A stretch of 64,000 bases of DNA from CAZACZ01 sp964483695 (GTDB lineage: Bacteria; Deinococcota; Deinococci; Deinococcales; Trueperaceae). The stretch lies in the NCBI GenBank assembly GCA_964483695.1, contig CAZACZ010000006.1, forward strand, positions 1 through 64,000, written 5' to 3'. This document shows, one piece after another, positions 25,382 to 33,921 of this stretch. The notes beneath the pieces were generated by a model. It ran no database searches. It worked only from the letters and a program-made list of their open reading frames with translations, and was not told the DNA's origin. Each line of letters starts with the position of its first letter. Position 1 is the first letter of the stretch. The translations under genes and the position numbers were made by a program.

Positions 25382-26574
25382 CCTCGCTCCGCCGCGGCCT
25401 CGGCCGGGGGGTCGTCGTGGGCGCCCACGGTTGGCGCGTCGTCCCGGCCGGAACGCGCGGCGTCGCCGGAGCCGCCGGACGGCGCCTTGGCGACGGCGCG
25501 CACGATTTCCCAGATGCGCTCGAGGCGGTCGAGCAGGTAGAGCTCCCGAACGTAGCGGCGGTACGGACGAGCCGGGAACCCGGCCCACGTCTCGCCGGCG
25601 GGAACGTCCTTCGTCACTCCGCTGCGGCCCGCGATACGGGCACCGGCATGGACGGTGACGTGATCGCTGATGGCCGCCGCGCCGCCCAGCACTACGCCGT
25701 CCTCGAGCACGGCGCTGCCAGCCACGGCCGTCATGCCGGCCAGGAGGCAGTCGCTGCCGATCTGGACGTTGTGACCGATCTGGCAGTGGTTGTCGATCTT
25801 CGTGCGTGCGCCGACGCGCGTGTCCTCCAAGGTGCCACGGTCGATGGCGGTCAGCGCGCCGATCTCGACGTCGTCGCCGATGACCACGCCGCCGGTGTGA
25901 TGGATCTTGGCGGCGCCGGCCGGCCCGGCGGCGTAGCCGAAGCCGTCGGCGCCGAGCACGGCACCGGAGTGGACGATCACGCGCGCGCCGAGCGTCACGC
26001 CGTCGTACAGCGTGACGTTGGCGTACAGCCTGCTGCCCGCGCCCACGTGGACGCCCGGTCCGATGACGCAGTTCGCACCCACCGCGCACGCGTCGCCGAT
26101 CTCCGCCGCTGGGCCGATGACGGCGCCGGCTTCGACGCTCACGTCGCGGCCGATCCGGGCGGTCGGGTCGACCACCGCCGTCGGGTGCACGCCCGGGACG
26201 GGGCGCGGGCGACGATCGAAGTGGGCGCTGAGACGCGCCAGCGCCAGGCGCGGGTCGCCGACCTCGAGCACCGCCCCGGCGTACGCCGCGGGGACGGCTC
26301 CGACGCGCGCCACCAGCACGGCGGGCGACGCCCTGCCCCATGCTGCCGTGGCGGCGGCAGCGTCGCTGTCGGCCCCCAGCACCACCACCGCCGCCACTTC
26401 GGGCGGTCCCGTCTCGGCCGCCCGGCGGGACCAGCGCTCCGGCGCCACCAACCGCGTGACGGCCGGCGGCTCGGCAGTCCCCGCTGCCCGGGCGCGCAGC
26501 GTGCCCCCCACCAGCGCCGCCAAGGTCTCGATGTCCGTGGCGGTCGGCGTGCTCGGTCCCTCAGTCGTTGCCAT
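25378..26574 (-). CDS. lpxD: UDP-3-O-acylglucosamine N-acyltransferase LpxD
   Basis: Third lipid A step: N-acylation of UDP-3-O-acyl-glucosamine. 398 aa, longer than E. coli LpxD (341) because of an Ala-rich N-terminal insertion and a Ser/Gly/Asp-rich tail of about 35 residues. Hexapeptide beta-helix about 125-320. The catalytic His is in KIDNHCQIGHNVQIG, and ADGFGYA is the typical acyl-chain block. The start overlaps the upstream gene by 14 bp. Confidence 0.92.
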   Translation of the reverse strand: MATTEGPSTPTATDIETLAALVGGTLRARAAGTAEPPAVTRLVAPERWSRRAAETGPPEVAAVVVLGADSDAAAATAAWGRASPAVLVARVGAVPAAYAGAVLEVGDPRLALARLSAHFDRRPRPVPGVHPTAVVDPTARIGRDVSVEAGAVIGPAAEIGDACAVGANCVIGPGVHVGAGSRLYANVTLYDGVTLGARVIVHSGAVLGADGFGYAAGPAGAAKIHHTGGVVIGDDVEIGALTAIDRGTLEDTRVGARTKIDNHCQIGHNVQIGSDCLLAGMTAVAGSAVLEDGVVLGGAAAISDHVTVHAGARIAGRSGVTKDVPAGETWAGFPARPYRRYVRELYLLDRLERIWEIVRAVAKAPSGGSGDAARSGRDDAPTVGAHDDPPAEAAAERG

Positions 26575-28516
26575 CGCTTCCCCCCTCTGGCGCCGTCGCC
26601 GGCGGTGGGCCGCTGGTCTCGCCGCCGTCCACCGGTACGTCGTCGGCCGGTGCGCCCTCCTCGGCGCCGTCCGCCGATCCGGCGGCGTCCTTCACCGTGA
26701 CGACGAGCTCCTGACTACCCTCGATGACGTACGGGAACGGCACGCGGGCCAGGCGTTCGGTGTCGCCGTCTTCGTCGATCCGTTCCACCACCATCTCGCT
26801 GTTCTGGACTTGCTCCCGGAGGGCGTCGAGCAGTTCGCCGAACGACCGCGGTCGGCCGAGGCGCCGGTCCTCCTCGTCGCCCTCGTCGTCGTCGCGCGGC
26901 ACGCCCCCGCCGCGGAACGACAGCCGTACCTCGCCCCGAACGTCCGCAGGGAGCTTCACGGTGACGGTGCGGACGCTGGCGCTCTCGCGGAACGGCTGCA
27001 GGCGTACGTGCGCCAGCAGCGCCTGTCCCGGTGCCAGCACGCTCGACTCGGCGACGATGTCCTCGATGGTGGCCACGCGTTGCCGCTCCTCCAGGCGCAC
27101 GTTCAGCGCGAGGCTGGTGACGGGCGCGCGGCGGAAGACGTTGTTCGCCAGGACATCGAGTGGAGCGCCCGCCAACGACGCCGCGGCGAACGCGATGTCG
27201 TCCGGATGGTTGACCTGCTCCAGCACGTTGGCGCGGTCCCCGCCGTCGAGCCCGATCTCCCACGCCAACTCGGCGAAGCCGCCCGTGGAGCGCTGCAAGT
27301 GCCGGTCGAGGAGCTCGAGGGTGCCCACCGCCACCAGCACGGGGTAGAGGCGTTCGTCGGCAGCCACCTCGAAGCGGTAGCTGGCACTGCCGCCCGCGCC
27401 CGTCACGCGCAACGTCACCGGCAGGAGCGCGGACGCGGCGCCGAGGCGTCCAGCCAGCGCTCCGGGACGATCCTGCTGGATGGCGCCGACCATCGTCGAG
27501 CCGACGTTGGCGAGCTTGAACGGCACCTCGGAGCTGGCCACGATGGCGCTTACGAAGGCGGGCGCCAGCGGGAGGTCGACCGGCCCGATGCCGAGGAACG
27601 GGTGCCCGAAGGCGAGCACCCGGTCGTCGTCGACGGTCGTGAGCGTTCCGACGGCGGCCAGGGTCACGTCGCCGCGCACCAACGTTACCGCCAGGGCACC
27701 ACCGGGGGTCGGGCGGTACGGCGGCTCTCGCCCTTCCGGGAAGCCGCCCGTCTGCGTGGCGAACGGCTGCACCGTGGCGTCGCGGAACAGCGGCTGCAGC
27801 AGCGCCAGGGCGCGCGGGTCGGCGCCGGCCATGAGGATCGGCGTGGCGACCGGAACGGCACGACCGAACCCCGCCACGTACGGCGCGCCGCCACTGCCCT
27901 CCGGCCCGGCCGCAGTCGGCGCGCCGTGAGGCCGATCGCCGGCGGCCGTGTCGCCGAGCGCCGCGCGCATCGCGGCGATGGGCGTGACCAGCGCGACCCG
28001 GTGGTCGGCGTTGGGGAAGACGTAGCCGATCGCCCCGAGCAGCGCGTCACCGCCGTCGGTCTCGAGGTACACCGGACTGCCGCTCATGCCCGCGGCCACG
28101 CCACCGCTGGCTTCGATGAACGGCCCGCCAGCGCGCACCAGCACCAACGGGAAGCCGGGGCCCGCGTCCCACAGCACCGCCAGCACCTCGACCGGGAAGC
28201 GCTCGAGCCGGTCCGACGGTCCGGCGGTCAGGCCGTAGCCTTGCTGGCCCACCACCACGTCCTCGACCGCGATGTCCCTCACCGGGACGCCCTGGATGGA
28301 GCCGTCACGTAGCGAGGCGGGGGGAGGATCGAGACCCGGCTGCGCGGCCGCGGCAGCCCACCACAGGAGCGTCAACAGCGCCACGAGCAGGCGCGGCAAA
28401 GCGCCGGACGCATGCGGCCGGTCGGCGCGGAGCCGCCGGCGCGGGTGGTGGCCGATCGGGGGGCGCCCGCCTAGGGGGCCGATGCCGGCACGGCGGCGCC
28501 TCGGCGGCGTGCGCAT
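26561..28516 (-). CDS. SpoIVB-type (peptidase S55) domain protein, exported
   Basis: 651 aa with a long basic N-region and a hydrophobic signal segment at about 41-58 ending AAAAAQP, so probably exported. GMSGSPVY at 143-150 matches the catalytic-serine block of S55 peptidases (Ser147), followed by GAIGYVFPNADHRVALVTPI. A histidine block VLAFGHPFLGIG appears later, at 300-311. In sporulation protease SpoIVB the His block precedes the Ser block, so the order is swapped here. The C-terminal half is beta-rich, with a Pro/Asp/Glu-rich tail. It sits between mreB and lpxD. Function unknown; an envelope protease or transport role is a guess. Confidence 0.75.
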   Translation of the reverse strand: MRTPPRRRRAGIGPLGGRPPIGHHPRRRLRADRPHASGALPRLLVALLTLLWWAAAAAQPGLDPPPASLRDGSIQGVPVRDIAVEDVVVGQQGYGLTAGPSDRLERFPVEVLAVLWDAGPGFPLVLVRAGGPFIEASGGVAAGMSGSPVYLETDGGDALLGAIGYVFPNADHRVALVTPIAAMRAALGDTAAGDRPHGAPTAAGPEGSGGAPYVAGFGRAVPVATPILMAGADPRALALLQPLFRDATVQPFATQTGGFPEGREPPYRPTPGGALAVTLVRGDVTLAAVGTLTTVDDDRVLAFGHPFLGIGPVDLPLAPAFVSAIVASSEVPFKLANVGSTMVGAIQQDRPGALAGRLGAASALLPVTLRVTGAGGSASYRFEVAADERLYPVLVAVGTLELLDRHLQRSTGGFAELAWEIGLDGGDRANVLEQVNHPDDIAFAAASLAGAPLDVLANNVFRRAPVTSLALNVRLEERQRVATIEDIVAESSVLAPGQALLAHVRLQPFRESASVRTVTVKLPADVRGEVRLSFRGGGVPRDDDEGDEEDRRLGRPRSFGELLDALREQVQNSEMVVERIDEDGDTERLARVPFPYVIEGSQELVVTVKDAAGSADGAEEGAPADDVPVDGGETSGPPPATAPEGGSDGND

Positions 28517-28518
28517 GC

Positions 28519-29556
28519 TCAGCGGCGCAGGAAGTTGTCGGAGATGAGCGCGTCCTGCAGCACGTGGATCATGTCGAGCGCCTGGCCGGTACCCAGCGCG
28601 ACGGAGTCGGTGGCGCTCTCGGCCACCATCACCGGGATGCCGGTCGTCTGGCGCAGCAGCTCGTCGAAGTTGCGCAACAGCGAACCGCCACCGGTCATGA
28701 TGATGCCACGGTCGATCACGTCGCTGACGAGTTCGGGAGGCGCCTGTTCGAGCACCCGCCGGACGCCGTCCGCGATCTTCTGGATCGGTTCTTGCAGCGC
28801 CTCGACCACGTCGCTGGTGGTGACGCGGATGGTCTTGGGCAGGCCGTTGATGAGGTCGCGGCCGCGGACCTCCATGTCGAGCTCGTCGTCCGGGCCGCGC
28901 AGGACGGCCGCACCGACCTTCATCTTGACGTCTTCGGCGGTGCGGTCGCCGATCAGCAGGTTCTCCTTGCGTCGGATGTAGCGGATGATCGACTCGTCGA
29001 ACTCGTTGCCGGCGATGCGCAGGCTCTCGGACACGACGATGCCGCCAAGGCTGATGATGGCGATGTCGGTAGTGCCGCCGCCGATGTCGACGATCATCGA
29101 GCCGGTCGGCTCGGCGATCTTGACACCTGCGCCGATGGCGGCCGCCAGCGGCTCCTCGATCAGGAACGCTTTGCGCGCCCCCACCTCGCGCGTCGCCTGC
29201 AGCACCGCGCGGCGCTCCACCTCGGTCACGCCGGACGGAACGCAGACCATGATCTGTGGCTTGAACAGGCGGCTCGGGCCGGTCAGGACCTTGCGCACGA
29301 ACGCCTGGAGCATCTTCTCGGTGAGGTCGTAGTCGGCGATCACGCCGTCGCGCATGGGGCGCACCGCGACGATGTTGCCGGGGGTGCGACCCAGCATCCG
29401 GTACGCTTCCTCGCCCACCGCCTTGACCTCGCCGGTGTCGCGCACCATCGCGATGACCGACGGTTCACGTAACAGGATGCCTTTGCCTTTGACGTAGATC
29501 AACACGGTCGCCGTGCCGAGGTCGACCCCGATCTCTTGACCCAGCTTGAAGAACAT
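28519..29556 (-). CDS. mreB: Rod-shape determining actin-like protein MreB
   Basis: Bacterial actin guiding elongation-specific wall synthesis on the inner face of the membrane. 345 aa from the ATG at 29556 (MFFKLGQEIGVDLGTA), preceded by GGGAG. Phosphate-1 block IGVDLGTATV, phosphate-2 VDIGGGTTDIA, and the connecting and adenosine motifs (IEEPLAAAIGAG, TGGGSLL) are intact. MreC and MreD are not adjacent. It is the first gene of the long envelope operon. An intact mreB suggests a rod or at least an elongating cell. Confidence 0.96.
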   Translation of the reverse strand: MFFKLGQEIGVDLGTATVLIYVKGKGILLREPSVIAMVRDTGEVKAVGEEAYRMLGRTPGNIVAVRPMRDGVIADYDLTEKMLQAFVRKVLTGPSRLFKPQIMVCVPSGVTEVERRAVLQATREVGARKAFLIEEPLAAAIGAGVKIAEPTGSMIVDIGGGTTDIAIISLGGIVVSESLRIAGNEFDESIIRYIRRKENLLIGDRTAEDVKMKVGAAVLRGPDDELDMEVRGRDLINGLPKTIRVTTSDVVEALQEPIQKIADGVRRVLEQAPPELVSDVIDRGIIMTGGGSLLRNFDELLRQTTGIPVMVAESATDSVALGTGQALDMIHVLQDALISDNFLRR

Positions 29557-29692
29557 GCTCACTCCCGCCCGGATGGGGCTCGCGGCTCGTCGTCCCCGCA
29601 CCTGTCCACGCGGCCACGCGCGCGGCGGGCGCCCGAAGGCGCGAGCCGACCGCGGACCGCGAGGTCGGTACTCGCCACGCTCGCGGTGAGGC

Positions 29693-29721
29693 AGTATACC
29701 CCTGCGACCCGGCGCCTCACA
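29693..29721 (-). promoter_or_regulatory. Promoter of the mreB-lpx envelope operon
   Basis: Minus strand TATACT (29698-29693) with a weak TGTGAG (29721-29716) 17 bp upstream, overlapping the tsaB stop. It predicts a leader of about 130 nt before mreB. Confidence 0.5.
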
Positions 29722-30328
29722 GGTAGGTCGCCTCGGCCGGCGCTGCGGTCGCGACGGCGGCCAGCGCGAGGGCGGCAGCGTCGGGGGCCGCCTCGGCCAG
29801 CGTGCGCTCGCCGGCGAACGCGGCCGGCAGCGCGTCCCGCGCGACCTTGACCGGACCGGCGACGAGCCGGACGCGCGGCGCGAAGGCGCCCGCTCGTGCG
29901 CCGTCTCCCGCTCGTTCGGTGTTGTCGTCCCGGCGCACCAGGGCGGCGTAGACGTTGCCGCGGCGCGCGTCCAGCACGGCGACGCCTTGCTCGCCTGCGG
30001 CCAGGGCGGCGGCAGCGACGGCGGCCAGCGTGGACGCGCCGAACACCGGCACCGACCAGGCGCGCGCCAACCCGTTGGCGGTGGCGATCGCTACCCGCAG
30101 CCCGGTGTACGAACCCGGACCGACGCCGACCCCGATGGCGCGGACCCGCTGCCGCTCGATGCCGGCGGTCTGGAACAGGCCCGCGATGTCGCGGACGATG
30201 CGAGCCGCGTGCTCCCGCCCGACGTCGGGGGCTACGCGCGCCAGCACGCGACCGCCCTCCTCGACCAGTGCCAGTGCCAGGTGCGACGTCGCGCAGTCGA
30301 TGCCCAGGACGACGGACGGCTCGCTCAT
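29717..30328 (-). CDS. tsaB: tRNA threonylcarbamoyladenosine protein TsaB
   Basis: Partner of TsaD in making t6A37 in ANN-decoding tRNAs. 203 aa with the ASKHA start VLGIDCATSHLALAL, the hallmark GPGSYTGLRVA, and a short variable C-terminal half. The ATG at 30328 overlaps the tsaE stop (ATGA). TsaE and TsaB adjacent is a common arrangement; tsaD and tsaC are not in the window. Confidence 0.93.
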   Translation of the reverse strand: MSEPSVVLGIDCATSHLALALVEEGGRVLARVAPDVGREHAARIVRDIAGLFQTAGIERQRVRAIGVGVGPGSYTGLRVAIATANGLARAWSVPVFGASTLAAVAAAALAAGEQGVAVLDARRGNVYAALVRRDDNTERAGDGARAGAFAPRVRLVAGPVKVARDALPAAFAGERTLAEAAPDAAALALAAVATAAPAEATYL

Positions 30329-30810
30329 GGCGTCGCCGCTCCGGCCGCCGCGCTCCCCGTTCTCATCCAGCGCGCCGAGCGCACGATGCTCGCACCATCG
30401 CGGTCGGGTGAGGGGCTCACCGACCAGGAGAACGCCAGCCACAGCGCTTCGGGATGCGACGCCGCCAGCGCGTCGCCCCACTCCACCACCACCAACCGTG
30501 CGCGCTCTACGTACGCGTCGAGGCCGAGGCCCTCCAGCGCCGTCGCGTCGCCCAGCCGGTAGGCGTCGACGTGCACCAGCACGCCTTCCGGCGTCGGGTA
30601 CTCGTGCACCAACGTGTACGTCGGGCTCGTCACCGCTGCGGTGGACCCCAGCTCCTCGGCGAGCAGCCGGGTGAACGTCGTCTTGCCGGATCCGAGTGGA
30701 CCGGTCAGCAGCAACAGGCTCCCCGGCCGTGCGCGCCGCAAGGCCTCGCGCGCGAGCGCGCGCGTGGCGTCGAGGTCCACGAGCACGGTGACGCCGGCGT
30801 CGGCGGTCAC
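30325..30810 (-). CDS. tsaE: tRNA threonylcarbamoyladenosine ATPase TsaE
   Basis: 161-aa P-loop protein that drives the TsaBDE cycle. Walker A GPLGSGKT at 37-44, then SPTYTLVHEY and HVDAYRLGDA, and the conserved VVVEWGD block. The GTG start at 30810 overlaps the stop of the 1019-aa gene by GTGA, so tsaE and tsaB are probably transcribed with the three-gene module upstream. Confidence 0.92.
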   Translation of the reverse strand: MTADAGVTVLVDLDATRALAREALRRARPGSLLLLTGPLGSGKTTFTRLLAEELGSTAAVTSPTYTLVHEYPTPEGVLVHVDAYRLGDATALEGLGLDAYVERARLVVVEWGDALAASHPEALWLAFSWSVSPSPDRDGASIVRSARWMRTGSAAAGAATP

Positions 30811-33800
30811 GATCGGTCGCTGGGCACCTGGCTCACGTCGCGCCGAAGCCGGTTGAGGATCAGCTGCAGCAGCGCAGGGGAGGAGAGCGTCACCACCGCC
30901 TGCCTGGCGTCGTCGAGCCAGGCGACGATGGTGACGCCGTGCTCGGTCTCGATGGTCAACATGCGGGGTGCGGTGCGCGTGTGCCCGCCGGCGTCGCTCG
31001 TAGAAGCGGCCCCTGCGCCGGCGCCCGCCACCACCGCGGCGGCGTGCCGCAAGGCGTCGAGCTCGCGCGCTGTGACGTTGGACGCGCCGACCGAGACGTC
31101 TCCGTCGGCGTCGACGAGGGCGACGCCGGTGACGCCTTCCTCGTCGGCGTAGCGTGCCAACCAAGCCGCCGCGTCGTCGGCCGGGCCCGGCGCGCGTGCC
31201 GCTACGGGCGCCGGCCCGGTCCCGGAGGATGCGCTCTCGTCACCCTTCGTCGGAACGGTCCCGAAGACGCCGAGCACGTCGTCCAACAGGCCCTCCGCCA
31301 CCAGCTGATCGGCGATGACCCGCGTCGCTTCGTACTCCTCCGTGAGCTGCACCAGCAGCTGCTCGGCGTGCCGCAGCGACGCCTCGAGCTGCAGCCGGAG
31401 GCCGAGCGAGACGCGCTCGAGGGCGTCGCGTTGCGAGTCGAGATGCATCAGGATGCGGCGCACGGTGGCGACGTCCTCGCTGTTGAGTTTCGCGACCTGG
31501 GCGAACGTCACCAGCGCGGCATCGAGGCGCCGTGGCACGCCTTCGAGGCGCTCGGCCGCTTCTCGCTCCAGCCGCTCCAGCAGGTCGGTGGCCTCGCCCA
31601 AGCGCTCGCTGGTCTCGCCGGCCTCGAGCTGGGCACGTGCCTCGGCCAGCACCTCCCGGATCCGTTCGGCTTCAGGCGACTCCGAACCCTGGAACGCCAC
31701 CACGGCCCGGGTCAGCCGGTGCAGCTCGCCCACCTGATCCAGCCGTTGTGCCTCGCGCTCCTGCTCGAGCGCCGCCCGGAGTTGCGCCAGGTCCGGGTAG
31801 CGATCGTGCTCGAGGTCCTGGATCGCAAGGTGGACGCGCTCCATGAGCCGCGTGCTGGCCAGGCGCGCCGCGTCGTCGGCGATGGCTTGCAAGCGCACCC
31901 GCACGCTGGTGGCGAGCGCCCGACGCACCTCCTCGACCACCGACGCGACGGCGTCGACGTCGGGATCGCCGTCCGCTACGTCGGCGGTGACCGTGGGCGG
32001 CTCGTCCAGCAGCAACGCCGACGCCACGGCGGAGCTCCGTTCCTCGTCAAGAAGACGGTCGATCTCGCGCAAGGCAGCGCCGGCGCGCTCGCTCAGCGTC
32101 TCGGTGACGGGCAGCCCTTCGAGCTGCGCACGCAACGCGTCCAGGCGGGCGCGGCGCCGCTCCGAGGCCTCGGTGGCGCGTTCGGCGAGGTCGCGCGCCA
32201 GGCGCTCCTCGACCTGCCGCGCCGACGCCACCACCTCCGGAACGACCGAGCGACGTTCCTGCGCCAAGCGCAACGCGTCGAGCTCTTGACGCAAGAGCGC
32301 CACGTCCTCGGCCGGTGACGGGCCGGACTGGTAGCGCACCAGGGTGTCCTCGAGGCGCCGAAGGAACTCTTCCTGGGTGTGCAACTGCTCGGCCTCGGCG
32401 GCTTCGGCCCGAGCCAGGGCCTCAGCCTGTTCCTGCGCCAGCTGGTGCAGGTGCCGCACGTGGTTGACGTCTTCCAGGCTGGGCAGCGCGGTGCTGAGGA
32501 TGCCGAGCGTCACCTTGGTAGCTTGCGCCAGCTCGGTGGTGTCGAGCTCCTCGCGCCAGGTGCCGAGGGCGGCCGCGATCTCGGTCAGCTCCTCGCGCAG
32601 GTCGTCGCGCAGCGCCAAGGTGGTGGCCTCGAAGTCGGCGCGCAGGCCCCGCAGGACGTCGGCGACCGAACGGCCCGCCACCAACTCGGCGCGCAGTTCG
32701 TCGACCCGCTGCGCCAGTCCAGGGCGATACGCCAGCAACGGACCGTGCTCCGCTTCGAGTCCGCCCAGGTCCTGCAACTCGCCGCCGATGTCGATCATGC
32801 GGATGCGTTCGTGCGCTTCCGGGTCGAGGTCGATGGTGTCGATGCTGAGGAGGTCTTCCTCTTCCGTGTCGACGTCGAACACACCGTCGCCGGCGGCGTC
32901 CGCCGCCACCGCAGCCGCGTCCGCCATGGCGGATGCGTCCGCGGCCGCTGCTCCGGCAGCCGTGGTGGCGAACGCGTCGGCGGCGGACTCGGCGACGCGT
33001 GCGTCGCCATGTTCGGCCGAGGGCGGAGTGGCGACGTCGCCGGAGGCGTCGCTCGAGACCGCCTCGGCGTGCTGCTCGAAGGCGGTTGATCCTGGGGCAG
33101 GCGCCGGTGCGCTGGCGCCGTCCGGGCCGGGTACGGTCGATGCCGCGTCGGCCTCGGCGCGCTTCTCGGCGTAGACGCTCGACTCCATCAGTTTGCGCAA
33201 CTCGCGTGCCAATCGTCGCGCGCGTTCGATCTCGGCGGGCGCCAGTTGGCGGTTCTCCTGCGCGGCGCGGACCTGGTTCACTACCGTCTCGAGCCGGCGG
33301 ATCTTCGGCCCCCCGAGCGAACGCACCAGTTCCAGCGCCTCGTCGAGTTCGCCGAGTTCGCGTGCCTGCAGCACCAGTTGGTCCTCGAGCTTTTGCTCCA
33401 CCAATCGGTACTGCGCGGCGGCGTCCTGCGCCAGCACGTACGACTCCCGACCCGCCTCGTGCTCGGCTTCCAGCAACTGGACCTGGGCGCGGAGCTTCTG
33501 GACCTCCGGCCACTCGAAGTAGAGGTTGAACGGTCGCAGGGCTTCTTGCAAGCGCGCCAGCTCGTCCTGCTGCACCGCGAGCGAGTACCCGCCGTCACCC
33601 GTCTGCTCCGGCGCGCCGAGCGAGTGCAGCAGATCGACGATGCGCGAGACGGCCTCCTTGGCCTGAGTGACGGGCATGGTCACCTGCAGTTGCCGGTAGA
33701 CCTGGGCCTTGAGGATCTTCTCGATCGTGGTGATGTCCGCCGTGTCGGGCGACTTGCCGAGCTGGCGCAAGCCCTCCTTGAGCGAGCGCGACACCACCCG

Positions 33801-33866
33801 AGGCGACAAGAGCGTCTCGAGCTCCTCCACCACGGTTTGGTAGACCGGGTTCGACACGACGCTCAC
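30807..33866 (-). CDS. Large coiled-coil protein with C-terminal Roadblock/LC7-like domain
   Basis: 1019 aa, not recognised as a named family. Residues 8-84 match, without gaps, residues 5-81 of the 301-aa protein encoded at 35892-36797 (shared LSPR, GxSPxT, RQL and P positions). A helical segment with heptad-like Leu/Glu/Arg follows to about 235, then an Ala/Asp-rich low-complexity linker (about 235-340), then about 500 residues of predicted coiled coil. Residues about 900-1012 look like a Roadblock/LC7 fold: GVTGVALVDADGDVSV, then a helix, then MLTIETEHGVTIVAWLDD. No signal peptide or membrane segment, so cytoplasmic. GTG start at 33866. It could tether or organise the membrane partner. Confidence 0.75.
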   Translation of the reverse strand: MSVVSNPVYQTVVEELETLLSPRVVSRSLKEGLRQLGKSPDTADITTIEKILKAQVYRQLQVTMPVTQAKEAVSRIVDLLHSLGAPEQTGDGGYSLAVQQDELARLQEALRPFNLYFEWPEVQKLRAQVQLLEAEHEAGRESYVLAQDAAAQYRLVEQKLEDQLVLQARELGELDEALELVRSLGGPKIRRLETVVNQVRAAQENRQLAPAEIERARRLARELRKLMESSVYAEKRAEADAASTVPGPDGASAPAPAPGSTAFEQHAEAVSSDASGDVATPPSAEHGDARVAESAADAFATTAAGAAAADASAMADAAAVAADAAGDGVFDVDTEEEDLLSIDTIDLDPEAHERIRMIDIGGELQDLGGLEAEHGPLLAYRPGLAQRVDELRAELVAGRSVADVLRGLRADFEATTLALRDDLREELTEIAAALGTWREELDTTELAQATKVTLGILSTALPSLEDVNHVRHLHQLAQEQAEALARAEAAEAEQLHTQEEFLRRLEDTLVRYQSGPSPAEDVALLRQELDALRLAQERRSVVPEVVASARQVEERLARDLAERATEASERRRARLDALRAQLEGLPVTETLSERAGAALREIDRLLDEERSSAVASALLLDEPPTVTADVADGDPDVDAVASVVEEVRRALATSVRVRLQAIADDAARLASTRLMERVHLAIQDLEHDRYPDLAQLRAALEQEREAQRLDQVGELHRLTRAVVAFQGSESPEAERIREVLAEARAQLEAGETSERLGEATDLLERLEREAAERLEGVPRRLDAALVTFAQVAKLNSEDVATVRRILMHLDSQRDALERVSLGLRLQLEASLRHAEQLLVQLTEEYEATRVIADQLVAEGLLDDVLGVFGTVPTKGDESASSGTGPAPVAARAPGPADDAAAWLARYADEEGVTGVALVDADGDVSVGASNVTARELDALRHAAAVVAGAGAGAASTSDAGGHTRTAPRMLTIETEHGVTIVAWLDDARQAVVTLSSPALLQLILNRLRRDVSQVPSDRS

Positions 33867-33921
33867 GAGCGCCTACCGCACCCAGCGACCGGGAGACGGG
33901 TGCCAGGCGCAGCCAGCATGC

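Noticed and set aside
26012..28312. 766-codon open frame on the plus strand
   Set aside because: Antisense of lpxD and the S55-type gene; low-complexity translation and no start signals.
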